The notes under the pieces: generated by a model | Database searches by the model: none | What the model was told of the DNA's origin: nothing | Seen by the model: only the letters and a program-made list of their open reading frames with translations | Made by a program: the position numbers and the translations under genes | In this document: piece by piece, positions 8,847 through 15,694 of the stretch | How positions within the stretch are numbered: the first letter of the stretch is position 1 | How the letters are laid out: each line of letters starts with the position of its first letter | From: an uncultured Oscillospiraceae bacterium | Lineage (GTDB): Bacteria; Bacillota; Clostridia; Oscillospirales; Acutalibacteraceae | Reading direction: 5' to 3' | NCBI GenBank assembly: GCA_902478455.1 | Contig: CABSLJ010000023.1 | Location: forward strand, 1 to 19,560 | DNA length: 19,560 bases

Positions 8847-8920
8847 GAACAAAGGTGTTCTCCCAAGGATACGGATCATTCGAAGCGTCCGTACCCTGGG
8901 GAGGACGCCTTTATTTTTTT
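8847..8920 (+). terminator. Attenuator in the glutamate synthase leader, with a competing small hairpin
   Basis: A long stem pairs 8851-8875 with 8888-8912 (14-bp base including two G-U pairs, a short interruption, then TACGGA/TCCGTA), followed by ATTTTTTT (8913-8920). It starts about 8 bases after the expected transcription start and ends 20 bases before the first gene. A smaller hairpin, GAAC-AAAGGT-GTTC (8847-8860), uses the same 5' arm and so excludes the terminator base. Its six-base loop has A at position 1 and G at position 4, as I recall for ANTAR target loops. A second such loop (AAGGAT, 8865-8870) has only a weak stem. Confidence 0.8.
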
Positions 8921-8939
8921 GCTTTGGGAGGTTTTTACC

Positions 8940-10046
8940 ATGCTGAAAGAGGGGCAAGTACGCATCCCTTCGGGCTGTGCTATCGCCGGAATCTTTGACC
9001 GGTCGGGCAAGCGCTTTTCCGGGGAGGCGATCGTCCGGTCCATCTCCACCATGCACGACCGGTCCAACGGCCTCGGCGGCGGATTCGCCGGGTACGGCAT
9101 TTATCCCGAGTATAAGGATTTGTACGCCTTCCATGTTTTTTACGACGACATTGCCGCCCGCTCGGCCTGCGAGGCCTTCCTTGAGCGGCACTTCGACGTG
9201 ATCAACCTCTCCAAGATTCCGGTGCGCAAAACGCCGAAAATCCGCAACGAACCGCTGATCTGGCGCTACTTTGTCGCGCCGCTGCCCACCAAGCTGGCCG
9301 ACAGTCAGCTCGACGAGCGGGAGTTCACCGCGCGCTGCGTCATCCGCATCAACACGCAGATTTCCGGCGCTTATGTCTTTTCCTGCGGGAAGAATATGGG
9401 CGTCTTCAAGGCGGTCGGCTTTCCCGAGGATGTGGGCGACTTCTACCGCCTGGAGGATTACTCGGGTTACTGCTGGACGGCCCACGGCCGCTATCCGACG
9501 AACACCCCCGGCTGGTGGGGCGGAGCCCATCCCTTTGCGCTGCTCGATTATTCCATCGTCCACAACGGCGAGATTTCCAGCTACGACGCCAACCGCCGTT
9601 TTATTGAAATGTTCGGCTACCAATGCACCTTGCTGACCGATACCGAGGTCATCACCTATATGGTCGATTATCTCCACCGCCGCCTGGGGCTGACGCTCGA
9701 GGAGGTCGCAGGCGTCATCGCCGCGCCCTTCTGGTCGACCATCGAGCGCATGCCGGAGGAGGAGCGCAAAAGACAGACCTACTTGCGCACCATGTTTTCC
9801 AGTCTCCTGATCACCGGCCCCTTTTCCATCCTTCTGGGATTCGAGGGCGGCATGATGGCCTTGAACGACCGCCTCAAGCTGCGCTCCATGGTGGTGGCCG
9901 AAAAGGGCAGCCGCGTCTATGTAGGCAGCGAGGAATGCGCCATCCGCGCGGTGGAGCCCGCGCCGGAACGGCTCTTTGCCCCGCGCGGCGGGGAACCCGT
10001 GATCGTCACACTCAGTGAGGAAGGGAGGCGCGCAATATGCCGGTAG
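8940..10046 (+). CDS. Glutamate synthase amidotransferase subunit (class II, GltB N-terminal-like)
   Basis: A stand-alone class II (Ntn) glutamine amidotransferase of 368 residues, equivalent to the N-terminal domain of GltB. It releases ammonia from glutamine for the synthase subunit encoded next. Twelve residues precede Cys13 (IPSG|CAIAGIF), the expected nucleophile after processing. Substrate-binding stretches AHGRYPTNTPGWWGGAHPF and HNGEISSYDANRR and the LTDTEVITYMVDYL helix follow. The frame is open upstream, but the ATG at 8940 has GGGAGG 8 bases before it and lies beyond the attenuator. The last ten bases overlap the next gene, implying translational coupling. In classical bacteria this is one domain of a roughly 1500-residue GltB; the split arrangement is the archaeal/clostridial form. 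Confidence 0.92.
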   Translation: MLKEGQVRIPSGCAIAGIFDRSGKRFSGEAIVRSISTMHDRSNGLGGGFAGYGIYPEYKDLYAFHVFYDDIAARSACEAFLERHFDVINLSKIPVRKTPKIRNEPLIWRYFVAPLPTKLADSQLDEREFTARCVIRINTQISGAYVFSCGKNMGVFKAVGFPEDVGDFYRLEDYSGYCWTAHGRYPTNTPGWWGGAHPFALLDYSIVHNGEISSYDANRRFIEMFGYQCTLLTDTEVITYMVDYLHRRLGLTLEEVAGVIAAPFWSTIERMPEEERKRQTYLRTMFSSLLITGPFSILLGFEGGMMALNDRLKLRSMVVAEKGSRVYVGSEECAIRAVEPAPERLFAPRGGEPVIVTLSEEGRRAICR

Positions 10047-11542
10047 ATTTTCTGTATCCCGAATATGAGGTCGTCCGCAACCGCGAGCGCTGCATCGCCT
10101 GCCGCGTGTGCGAACGCCAGTGCGCCAACGAGGTGCATACCTTCGATCCCGAACGGGGCGTCCTGTTGAGCGACGACGCCAAGTGCGTCGACTGCCACCG
10201 CTGCGTTTCCCTGTGCCCCACCCGGGCGCTCAAGATTGTAAAATCCGACCATACCTTCAAAGAGAACGCCAACTGGACGGAGGACGCCATCCGCGAGGTC
10301 TACCGCCAGGCGGGAAGCGGCGGAGTGCTGCTCTCCTCCATGGGCAACCCCAAGCCCTTCCCGGTCTATTGGGATAAGATTCTCATCAACGCCTCGCAGG
10401 TGACCAACCCCTCCATCGATCCCCTGCGCGAGCCGATGGAGACGCGGGTCTCTCTCGGCCGCCGTCCGGACGCCATAGAGCGGGACGCAGAAGGCAGGCT
10501 GACCGGCAATCTGCCGCCCCACCTCGAATGCGCCGTGCCGATCCTCTTTTCGGCCATGTCCTACGGCTCCATCAGCTACAACGCGCACGAAAGTCTCGCC
10601 CGCGCCGCGCGCGAACTCGGCATTTACTACAACACCGGCGAGGGCGGCCTGCACGAGGATTTCTACCAGTACGGACCGAATACCATCGTGCAGGTAGCCT
10701 CCGGCCGTTTCGGCGTCCATCCCGACTACCTGCGCGCCGGCGCGGCGGTGGAAATCAAGATGGGCCAGGGAGCCAAGCCGGGCATCGGCGGGCATCTGCC
10801 CGGGGAGAAGATCGTGGGGGACGTCTCCCGCACCAGAATGATCCCCGAGGGTTCGGACGCCATCTCCCCCGCCCCCCATCACGATATCTACTCCATCGAG
10901 GACCTGCGCCAGCTGGTTTACTCCTTAAAGGAGGCCATCGGCTATTCCAAGCCGGTCATCGTCAAGATCGCCGCGGTGCACAACGTGGCGGCCATCGCCA
11001 GCGGCATCGCCCGCAGCGGCGCGGATATCATCGCCATCGACGGCTTCCGCGGAGGCACGGGGGCCGCGCCCACCCGCATCCGGGACAACGTGGGCATCCC
11101 CATTGAGCTGGCGCTTGCGAGCGTTGACCAGCGCCTGCGCGACGAGGGCATCCGCGGCAACGTCTCGCTGATCGTCGGCGGCAGCATCCGAAGCAGCGCC
11201 GACGTGGTCAAGGCCATCGCCCTGGGGGCTGACGCCGTCTACATCGCCACGAGCGCCCTTCTCGCCCTTGGCTGTCATCTCTGCCGCTCCTGCCAGCAGG
11301 GCAAGTGCAACTGGGGCATCGCCACCCAGCGCCCCGAGCTGGTCAGGCGGCTCAATCCGGAGGTCGGCTACAGAAGGCTCTGCAACCTCGTCACCGCCTG
11401 GGAGCATGAGATCAAGGAGATGATGGGCGGCATGGGCATTAACTCCATCGAAGCGCTCAAGGGAAACCGGCTGATGCTGCGCGGCGTCGGCCTCAATGAG
11501 AAGGAGCTGTCCATCCTCGGCATCCAGCACGCGGGGGAGTAA
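10037..11542 (+). CDS. gltB: Glutamate synthase FMN/Fe-S central subunit
   Basis: A 501-residue FMN-dependent synthase that reductively aminates 2-oxoglutarate with ammonia supplied by the amidotransferase subunit. The N-terminus is an eight-Cys ferredoxin domain for two [4Fe-4S] clusters (C19, C22, C25, C29 and C50, C53, C56, C60). The (beta/alpha)8 FMN domain follows, with SAMSYGSISYNAHESLA, KMGQGAKPGIGGHLPG, the FMN-binding GFRGGTGAAP and VGGSIRSSADVVKAIALGAD. A C-terminal Cys group (C413, C416, C419, C424, before GIATQ) corresponds to the cluster ligands of GltB. The start at 10037 has GGGAGG 8 bases upstream and overlaps the preceding gene. No GltD-type NADPH subunit is encoded in this window, so the electron donor, perhaps ferredoxin through the fused domain, is open. 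Confidence 0.94.
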   Translation: MPVDFLYPEYEVVRNRERCIACRVCERQCANEVHTFDPERGVLLSDDAKCVDCHRCVSLCPTRALKIVKSDHTFKENANWTEDAIREVYRQAGSGGVLLSSMGNPKPFPVYWDKILINASQVTNPSIDPLREPMETRVSLGRRPDAIERDAEGRLTGNLPPHLECAVPILFSAMSYGSISYNAHESLARAARELGIYYNTGEGGLHEDFYQYGPNTIVQVASGRFGVHPDYLRAGAAVEIKMGQGAKPGIGGHLPGEKIVGDVSRTRMIPEGSDAISPAPHHDIYSIEDLRQLVYSLKEAIGYSKPVIVKIAAVHNVAAIASGIARSGADIIAIDGFRGGTGAAPTRIRDNVGIPIELALASVDQRLRDEGIRGNVSLIVGGSIRSSADVVKAIALGADAVYIATSALLALGCHLCRSCQQGKCNWGIATQRPELVRRLNPEVGYRRLCNLVTAWEHEIKEMMGGMGINSIEALKGNRLMLRGVGLNEKELSILGIQHAGE

Positions 11543-11562
11543 CCGGGAGGAGAACAGGTCAA

Positions 11563-11640
11563 ATGACCGGCAGTCCGACCGTAGAGGTTGTTGGAAATCC
11601 CGACCGGCGCGCGATACAAGGCCACAGACAGACGAATTAA
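11563..11640 (+). CDS. Possible 25-residue small ORF between glutamate synthase genes
   Basis: In the 141-base gap between the FMN and GXGXG subunits, an ATG at 11563 opens a 25-codon frame ending in TAA at 11640. GGGAGGAG (11545-11552) lies 10-12 bases upstream, which is slightly long. The ATG sits in a small inverted repeat (GGTCA-AA-TGACC, 11556-11567). The peptide is hydrophilic with no recognisable motif. The ribosome binding site directly behind a stop codon is the main argument for it; it may equally be a spacer with a decayed start. Confidence 0.2.
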   Translation: MTGSPTVEVVGNPDRRAIQGHRQTN

Positions 11641-11683
11641 GACGTTTTTACATGCTCCACGAAGCAGAAAGGCGGAATCGGAT

Positions 11684-12415
11684 ATGACGACAATCGACGC
11701 GCAAAGCCTCGATTTCCGGCAATTGAATCAAAGAATACGCGGGGAACGGGATCGTGAAATCACCGTTGCCCATTGCCTCGGCCAGCGGTACATCGCGAGC
11801 GGTCTTTCAGGCAGGCGCATTGTAATAGAAGGCACGCCCGGCAACGCGCTCGGCGCCTATCTCGACGGCTGTGAGCTCATCGTCCGGGGCAACGCACAGG
11901 ACGCGACAGGGGACACGATGAACGACGGTTCCATCGTCATCCACGGTTCGGCGGGGGACGCCACCGGCTACGCCATGCGCGGCGGGACGATCTTCGTCGA
12001 AGGGGACACCGGCTACCGCGCGGGCATTCACATGAAGGCATACAAAGGCAAACGTCCGGCGCTTGTCGTCGGCGGAACGGCCGGCAGCTTCCTCGGGGAA
12101 TATCAGGCGGGGGGCACCATCGTGGTGCTCGGCCTCGGCCGCCGAACGGGAGGAAAGGCTCCGGTGGGCAACTTCTGCGGCACGGGAATGCACGGCGGCC
12201 GCATCTATCTGCGCGGGGAGGGGGCGCTCCCTAACCTGCCCGCCCAGGTGTCCGAAGCCCGGGCGAGCGATGCGGAGATGGCGGACATTCGTCCGCTGCT
12301 GGAGGCCTTCTGCGCCACCTTTGGACACAAAATGGAGGAACTCCTGGCCGAACCCTTTCAGGTGCTGAAACCGGATACGAAAAATCCTTACAAACAGCTT
12401 TATACCGCGAACTGA
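11684..12415 (+). CDS. Glutamate synthase GXGXG-domain subunit (GltB C-terminal-like)
   Basis: A 243-residue protein equivalent to the C-terminal right-handed beta-helix (GXGXG) domain of GltB, a structural part of the complex that helps form the ammonia tunnel in the full-length enzyme. Repeated Gly patterns run through it: EGTPGNALGAYLDGCELIV, GNAQDATGDTMNDGSIVIHG, GDATGYAMRGGTIFVEGD and GTAGSFLGEYQAGGTIVVLG, ending in GNFCGTGMHGGRIYLRG. The frame is open from a TTG at 11588, but the ATG at 11684, 8 bases after AAAGGCGG, matches the usual N-terminus (TIDAQSLDFRQLNQRIR). It is third in the glutamate synthase operon. A promoter for the following gene overlaps its end. Confidence 0.9.
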   Translation: MTTIDAQSLDFRQLNQRIRGERDREITVAHCLGQRYIASGLSGRRIVIEGTPGNALGAYLDGCELIVRGNAQDATGDTMNDGSIVIHGSAGDATGYAMRGGTIFVEGDTGYRAGIHMKAYKGKRPALVVGGTAGSFLGEYQAGGTIVVLGLGRRTGGKAPVGNFCGTGMHGGRIYLRGEGALPNLPAQVSEARASDAEMADIRPLLEAFCATFGHKMEELLAEPFQVLKPDTKNPYKQLYTAN

Positions 12416-12427
12416 ATCGCTTATAAT
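12399..12427 (+). promoter_or_regulatory. Probable promoter of the type I glutamine synthetase gene
   Basis: TATAAT (12422-12427) with TTTATA (12399-12404) 17 bases upstream, overlapping the end of the GXGXG gene. The leader then carries two hairpins, GCCTGCC-GCGC-GGCAGGC (12438-12455) and CACAAA-ACAG-TTTGTG (12471-12486). Neither is followed by a T-run, so this leader does not look like an attenuator. Confidence 0.55.
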
Positions 12428-12529
12428 AAGGCAAAGGGCCTGCCGCGCGGCAGGCGAAACGGGCTTCCCGCACAAAACAGTTTGTGACAATATTTCGGAA
12501 TCCGCTCGTTCAATCAGGAGGTGCGCGCC

Positions 12530-13849
12530 ATGAATACCACCGTTAGCGAAGTGCTCCATTTTGTGGAAGAAAACGACGTCAAATTTGCCCGGCTTGTGTT
12601 CGGCGATATTTTCGGCAAGCCGAAAAATATTTCCATCCTCGCCGAGGAACTGCCCCGCGCCTTTGAAAGCGGCATCTCTTTCGACGCGTCCGCCGTCAAG
12701 GGCTTCATGAACGTGGAGGAGTCCGACCTTTTCCTCTACCCGGACCCCGGCACGCTGGCCGTGCTGCCGTGGCGTCCCCAGCAGGGGCGCGTGGTGCGCT
12801 TTTTCTGCGACATCAAGCGTCCCGACGGAACCCCCTTTGAAGGGGACGGACGCAGCATCCTAAAGAACGCCGTCCAGCGCGCCGCCGCGCTACACTACGT
12901 CTGCCGGATCGGCGCGGAATGCGAGTTTTATCTTTTTGAGGCCGACGAGAAGGGACGCCCCACCCGCACGCCGCACGACACAGCCGGCTATTTCGACATG
13001 GCGCCCGACGACAGGGGCGAAAATATTCGCCGGGAAATCTGCCTGACGCTCGAGCAGATGGGCATCCGGCCGGAGAGTTCCCACCACGAGCAGGGGCCCG
13101 GTCAAAACGAGATCGACTTTAAGTACAGCGACGCCTTGAGCGCGGCCGACAGCCTCTCCACCTTCAAGAACGTGGTCAAGACGGTGGCGGCGCGCAGCGG
13201 GCTTTACGCCTCCTTCATGCCCAAGCCGGTGCGCACGGCGAGCGGGAGCGGGTTGCATGTCAACATGTCGCTTTCCAAGAATGGACTCAACATCTTCAAA
13301 AGCGGCGGGAACGAGCACTCCCAGGCGGCGGAGAGCTTCATTGCCGGCGTGCTCGCGCATGTGGGGAATATGACCGCCTTTCTCAATCCCATCACCAACT
13401 CCTACGAACGGCTCGGCCGGTATGAAGCGCCGCGCTATGTGACCTGGTCGCATCAAAATCGCTCGCAGCTCGTCCGTATTCCCGCGGCGCGCGGGGAGTA
13501 CGCCCGCATGGAGCTGCGTTCGCCCGACCCGGCCTGCAATCCCTACCTGGCCTTTGCGCTGCTGCTGCACGCGGGACTCGACGGCATTGAGCGCGGTCTG
13601 CCGCTGTGCGGGGCGACCAACCGCAACCTTTACCTTGTGGAAAAGGAGGAGGCCGAAGCTCTGGAAGCCCTGCCGGGCAGTCTGGCCGAGGCGGTCGAGC
13701 GGGCGGAGAGAAGCGAGTTCGTCCGTTCAATACTGCCCCAAAAGACGCTCGAGACCTTTTTGGACGCCAAACGCAGGGAATGCGCGGCCTATGCGGAGGC
13801 CCCGGATAAGCACCGCTTTGAAGAAGCCTTTTACTTTCCACATCTTTAA
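12530..13849 (+). CDS. glnA: Glutamine synthetase type I
   Basis: ATP-dependent glutamine synthetase of 439 residues, the short GSI-alpha size typical of Firmicutes. Family motifs in order are FGDIFGKPKNISI, FDASAVKGFMNVEESDL, GAECEFYLFE, HHEQGPGQNEIDF, SGLHVNMSL, NPITNSYERLG, RSQLVRIPAARGEYARMELRSPDPACNPYLAF. It lacks the GSI-beta insertion and an adenylylation-type NLYDL (here NLYLVEKEE), so adenylylation is unlikely; feedback inhibition is the usual control in this subgroup. The ATG at 12530 has AGGAGGT 7 bases upstream; a GTG at 12521 overlaps that site and is rejected. It lies between glutamate synthase and the ANTAR gene, so the GS/GOGAT pair is encoded together. It is unrelated in length and sequence to the type III enzyme at 5368-7461. 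Confidence 0.95.
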   Translation: MNTTVSEVLHFVEENDVKFARLVFGDIFGKPKNISILAEELPRAFESGISFDASAVKGFMNVEESDLFLYPDPGTLAVLPWRPQQGRVVRFFCDIKRPDGTPFEGDGRSILKNAVQRAAALHYVCRIGAECEFYLFEADEKGRPTRTPHDTAGYFDMAPDDRGENIRREICLTLEQMGIRPESSHHEQGPGQNEIDFKYSDALSAADSLSTFKNVVKTVAARSGLYASFMPKPVRTASGSGLHVNMSLSKNGLNIFKSGGNEHSQAAESFIAGVLAHVGNMTAFLNPITNSYERLGRYEAPRYVTWSHQNRSQLVRIPAARGEYARMELRSPDPACNPYLAFALLLHAGLDGIERGLPLCGATNRNLYLVEKEEAEALEALPGSLAEAVERAERSEFVRSILPQKTLETFLDAKRRECAAYAEAPDKHRFEEAFYFPHL

Positions 13850-13884
13850 TGCCCATCCGATGATAGGAAAAAGGCGGTGATGAT

Positions 13885-14454
13885 GTGGAGAACGTTCTGG
13901 TGGTTTCGGGTTCCAGGCAGAGCAGCGGTCAGTTCATTCAGCTTTTAAGCGCGGGCGCGCCGATGCGCGCTGCCGAGGCGGGAAGCGGTTCCCAGGCGCG
14001 CCGCATGCTTGCGGGCGCCGATTACGACCTGGTGATCATCAATTCTCCCCTGCCGGATGAATTTGGAGATCATCTGGCCGTGCATGTGGTGGAAAACAGT
14101 TATTCGGGCGTGATTCTGATTGTCAAAAGCGAGCTCGCCGACGACGTGGCGCAGAAGGTGGAGGAGCACGGCGTGTTCGTGGTGCCCAAGCCGGTCAGTC
14201 GGGCCTTCTTTTACCAGGCGCTCAAGCTGGTGGAGGCCTCCCGCAGGCGGATGCTGGGCCTTCGGACGGAGAATCTGCGCCTTCAGGATAAGGTCGAGGA
14301 GATCCGCTTTGTCAATCGGGCCAAGTTTGTGCTGATGGAGCGCCTCAACATGACCGAGCAGCAGGCCCACCGCTACATCGAGAAGCAGGCCATGGATATG
14401 CGCCTGACGCGCCGGGAGGTGGCGCAGGGCATACTCTCCACCTACGACAATTGA
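13885..14454 (+). CDS. ANTAR-domain RNA-binding regulator with a degenerate receiver
   Basis: A 189-residue protein: a receiver-like domain (about 1-118), a coiled linker, and a C-terminal ANTAR domain (about 130-189) with the family pattern FVNRAKFVLMERLNMTEQQA followed by AHRYIEKQAMDMRLTRREVAQGIL. ANTAR domains bind paired hairpins in leader RNA and prevent termination. The receiver lacks the phosphorylation site: Asn53 (DLVIINSPLPDE) replaces the acceptor Asp, and the N-terminal acidic pair is absent (LVVSGSR), while the PKP Lys remains. Control by a phosphorelay is therefore unlikely; protein contact or dimerisation is more plausible. The start is GTG at 13885 after AAGGCGG; nearby ATGs are out of frame. 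It follows glnA by 35 bases and precedes carA, in a locus holding at least two terminator-controlled leaders, its likely targets. Confidence 0.92.
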   Translation: MENVLVVSGSRQSSGQFIQLLSAGAPMRAAEAGSGSQARRMLAGADYDLVIINSPLPDEFGDHLAVHVVENSYSGVILIVKSELADDVAQKVEEHGVFVVPKPVSRAFFYQALKLVEASRRRMLGLRTENLRLQDKVEEIRFVNRAKFVLMERLNMTEQQAHRYIEKQAMDMRLTRREVAQGILSTYDN

Positions 14455-14460
14455 CAAATC

Positions 14461-14540
14461 CCCCGGCTTTGCCCCACCAGCGCCTTCGGGCGAGCCGGGG
14501 ACGGGACGGATGGGGCGTTCCCGGCTGATGCGGGAGCGCC
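14461..14540 (+). other. Structured leader between the ANTAR gene and carA
   Basis: In the 145-base gap, CCCCGGCT (14461-14468) pairs with AGCCGGGG (14493-14500). It encloses a CGCC-TTCG-GGCG hairpin (14481-14492) with a stable UUCG loop. A second hairpin follows: GGCGTTCCCG (14514-14523) with CGGGAGCGCC (14531-14540), 10 bp including one G-U pair on the + strand and a 7-base loop, the same architecture as the units ahead of purF. No T-run follows either, and no convincing promoter is visible. Confidence 0.5.
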
Positions 14541-14599
14541 TGAACAGAAACGCGACTGCGCGCGGCGTGCGCCGCGCAGGGAAAGGGAGGAATTACGCA

Positions 14600-15694
14600 A
14601 TGGGACAAAGGGCTTATCTTCTGCTGGAAAACGGCTTGGTATTCGAGGGGGAAAGCTTCGGTGCGCAAAGGGAGGTCACGGGCGAGCTTGTCTTCACCAC
14701 CGCGATGACCGGTTATCTGGAGACGCTGACCGACCCGAGCTATTATGGACAGATCGTTGTCCAGACCTTCCCGCTCATCGGCAACTACGGGGTCATCCCG
14801 GAAGATTTTGAAAGCGAAAAGCCGCGGCTTACGGCGTATATTGTCAGACAATGGTGTCGGGAACCCTCGAATTTCAGAAGCGGGGGAGATCTCGCCACCT
14901 TTTTAAATGCCAACGGCATTGTGGGGCTCGCGGGCGTCGACACCCGCAGGCTGACCCGCATCGTGCGCGAATCGGGCGTGATGAACGCCCGCGTCCTCCT
15001 GAGTCCGCCGGATGTGGAGGCGGAGCTGCCCGGCGTGCGCGCCTACCGCGTGGAAAACGCGGTGCGCTCGGTCAGCAGTCTGGGCGAATACGCCGGGGAC
15101 GACGGCGCGCAGGGTCCCCGCGTGGTGCTGTGGGATTTCGGCGCCAAGCGGTCAATCGAAAAGGAGCTGGTAAAACGCGGCTGCCGTGTTTTCTGCGTAC
15201 CCTCCCATGTTTCGGCGGAAGATATTCTGAGCCTCAATCCAGACGGCGTCATGCTCTCCAACGGCCCGGGCGACCCGGCGGAGAACGTCCGGGAAATTGA
15301 GCAGCTGCGCACGCTCTGCAAAAAAGGGCTGCCCACCTTTGGCATCTGTTTGGGCCATCAGCTTTTGGCCCTCTCTCAGGGGGCCGAAACGGGTAAACTC
15401 AAGTACGGCCACCGGGGCGCCAACCAGCCGGTGGTGCGGGAGAGCGACAAACGGGTCTTCATCACCAGCCAGAACCACGGCTACGCCGTGCTGCCCGCTT
15501 CCCTGCCGGAAAACGCACAGATGAGCTATTACAACGCGAACGACGGCACCTGCGAGGGAATCGACTACAAAAATATGCCCGCTTTTTCGGTCCAATTCCA
15601 TCCGGAGGCCGCGGCGGGACCGCAGGACACAGCCTTCTTGTTCGACCGGTTTGTGGAAATGATGAAAGGGGGAAATGACCATGCCGAGAAATAA
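14600..15694 (+). CDS. carA: Carbamoyl-phosphate synthase small (glutaminase) subunit
   Basis: Hydrolyses glutamine and passes ammonia to CarB for carbamoyl phosphate, the precursor of pyrimidines and arginine. The 364-residue product has the CarA N-terminal domain (ENGLVFEGESFGAQREVTGELVF; TGYLETLTDPSYYGQIVVQTFPLIGNYG) and a class I amidotransferase domain. The nucleophile Cys lies in FGICLGHQLLALS, with QNHGYAV and the catalytic His/Glu in VQFHPEAA. The ATG at 14600 has AAAGGGAGG about 9 bases upstream; the frame is open from 14510, but that part lies in the structured leader. The end overlaps carB by 14 bases, so the two subunits are translationally coupled. Confidence 0.95.
   Translation: MGQRAYLLLENGLVFEGESFGAQREVTGELVFTTAMTGYLETLTDPSYYGQIVVQTFPLIGNYGVIPEDFESEKPRLTAYIVRQWCREPSNFRSGGDLATFLNANGIVGLAGVDTRRLTRIVRESGVMNARVLLSPPDVEAELPGVRAYRVENAVRSVSSLGEYAGDDGAQGPRVVLWDFGAKRSIEKELVKRGCRVFCVPSHVSAEDILSLNPDGVMLSNGPGDPAENVREIEQLRTLCKKGLPTFGICLGHQLLALSQGAETGKLKYGHRGANQPVVRESDKRVFITSQNHGYAVLPASLPENAQMSYYNANDGTCEGIDYKNMPAFSVQFHPEAAAGPQDTAFLFDRFVEMMKGGNDHAEK

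Noticed and set aside
14451..14474. TTGACA at the end of the ANTAR gene as a carA promoter
   Set aside because: No -10 box lies at a workable distance; the following sequence is very GC-rich and structured.
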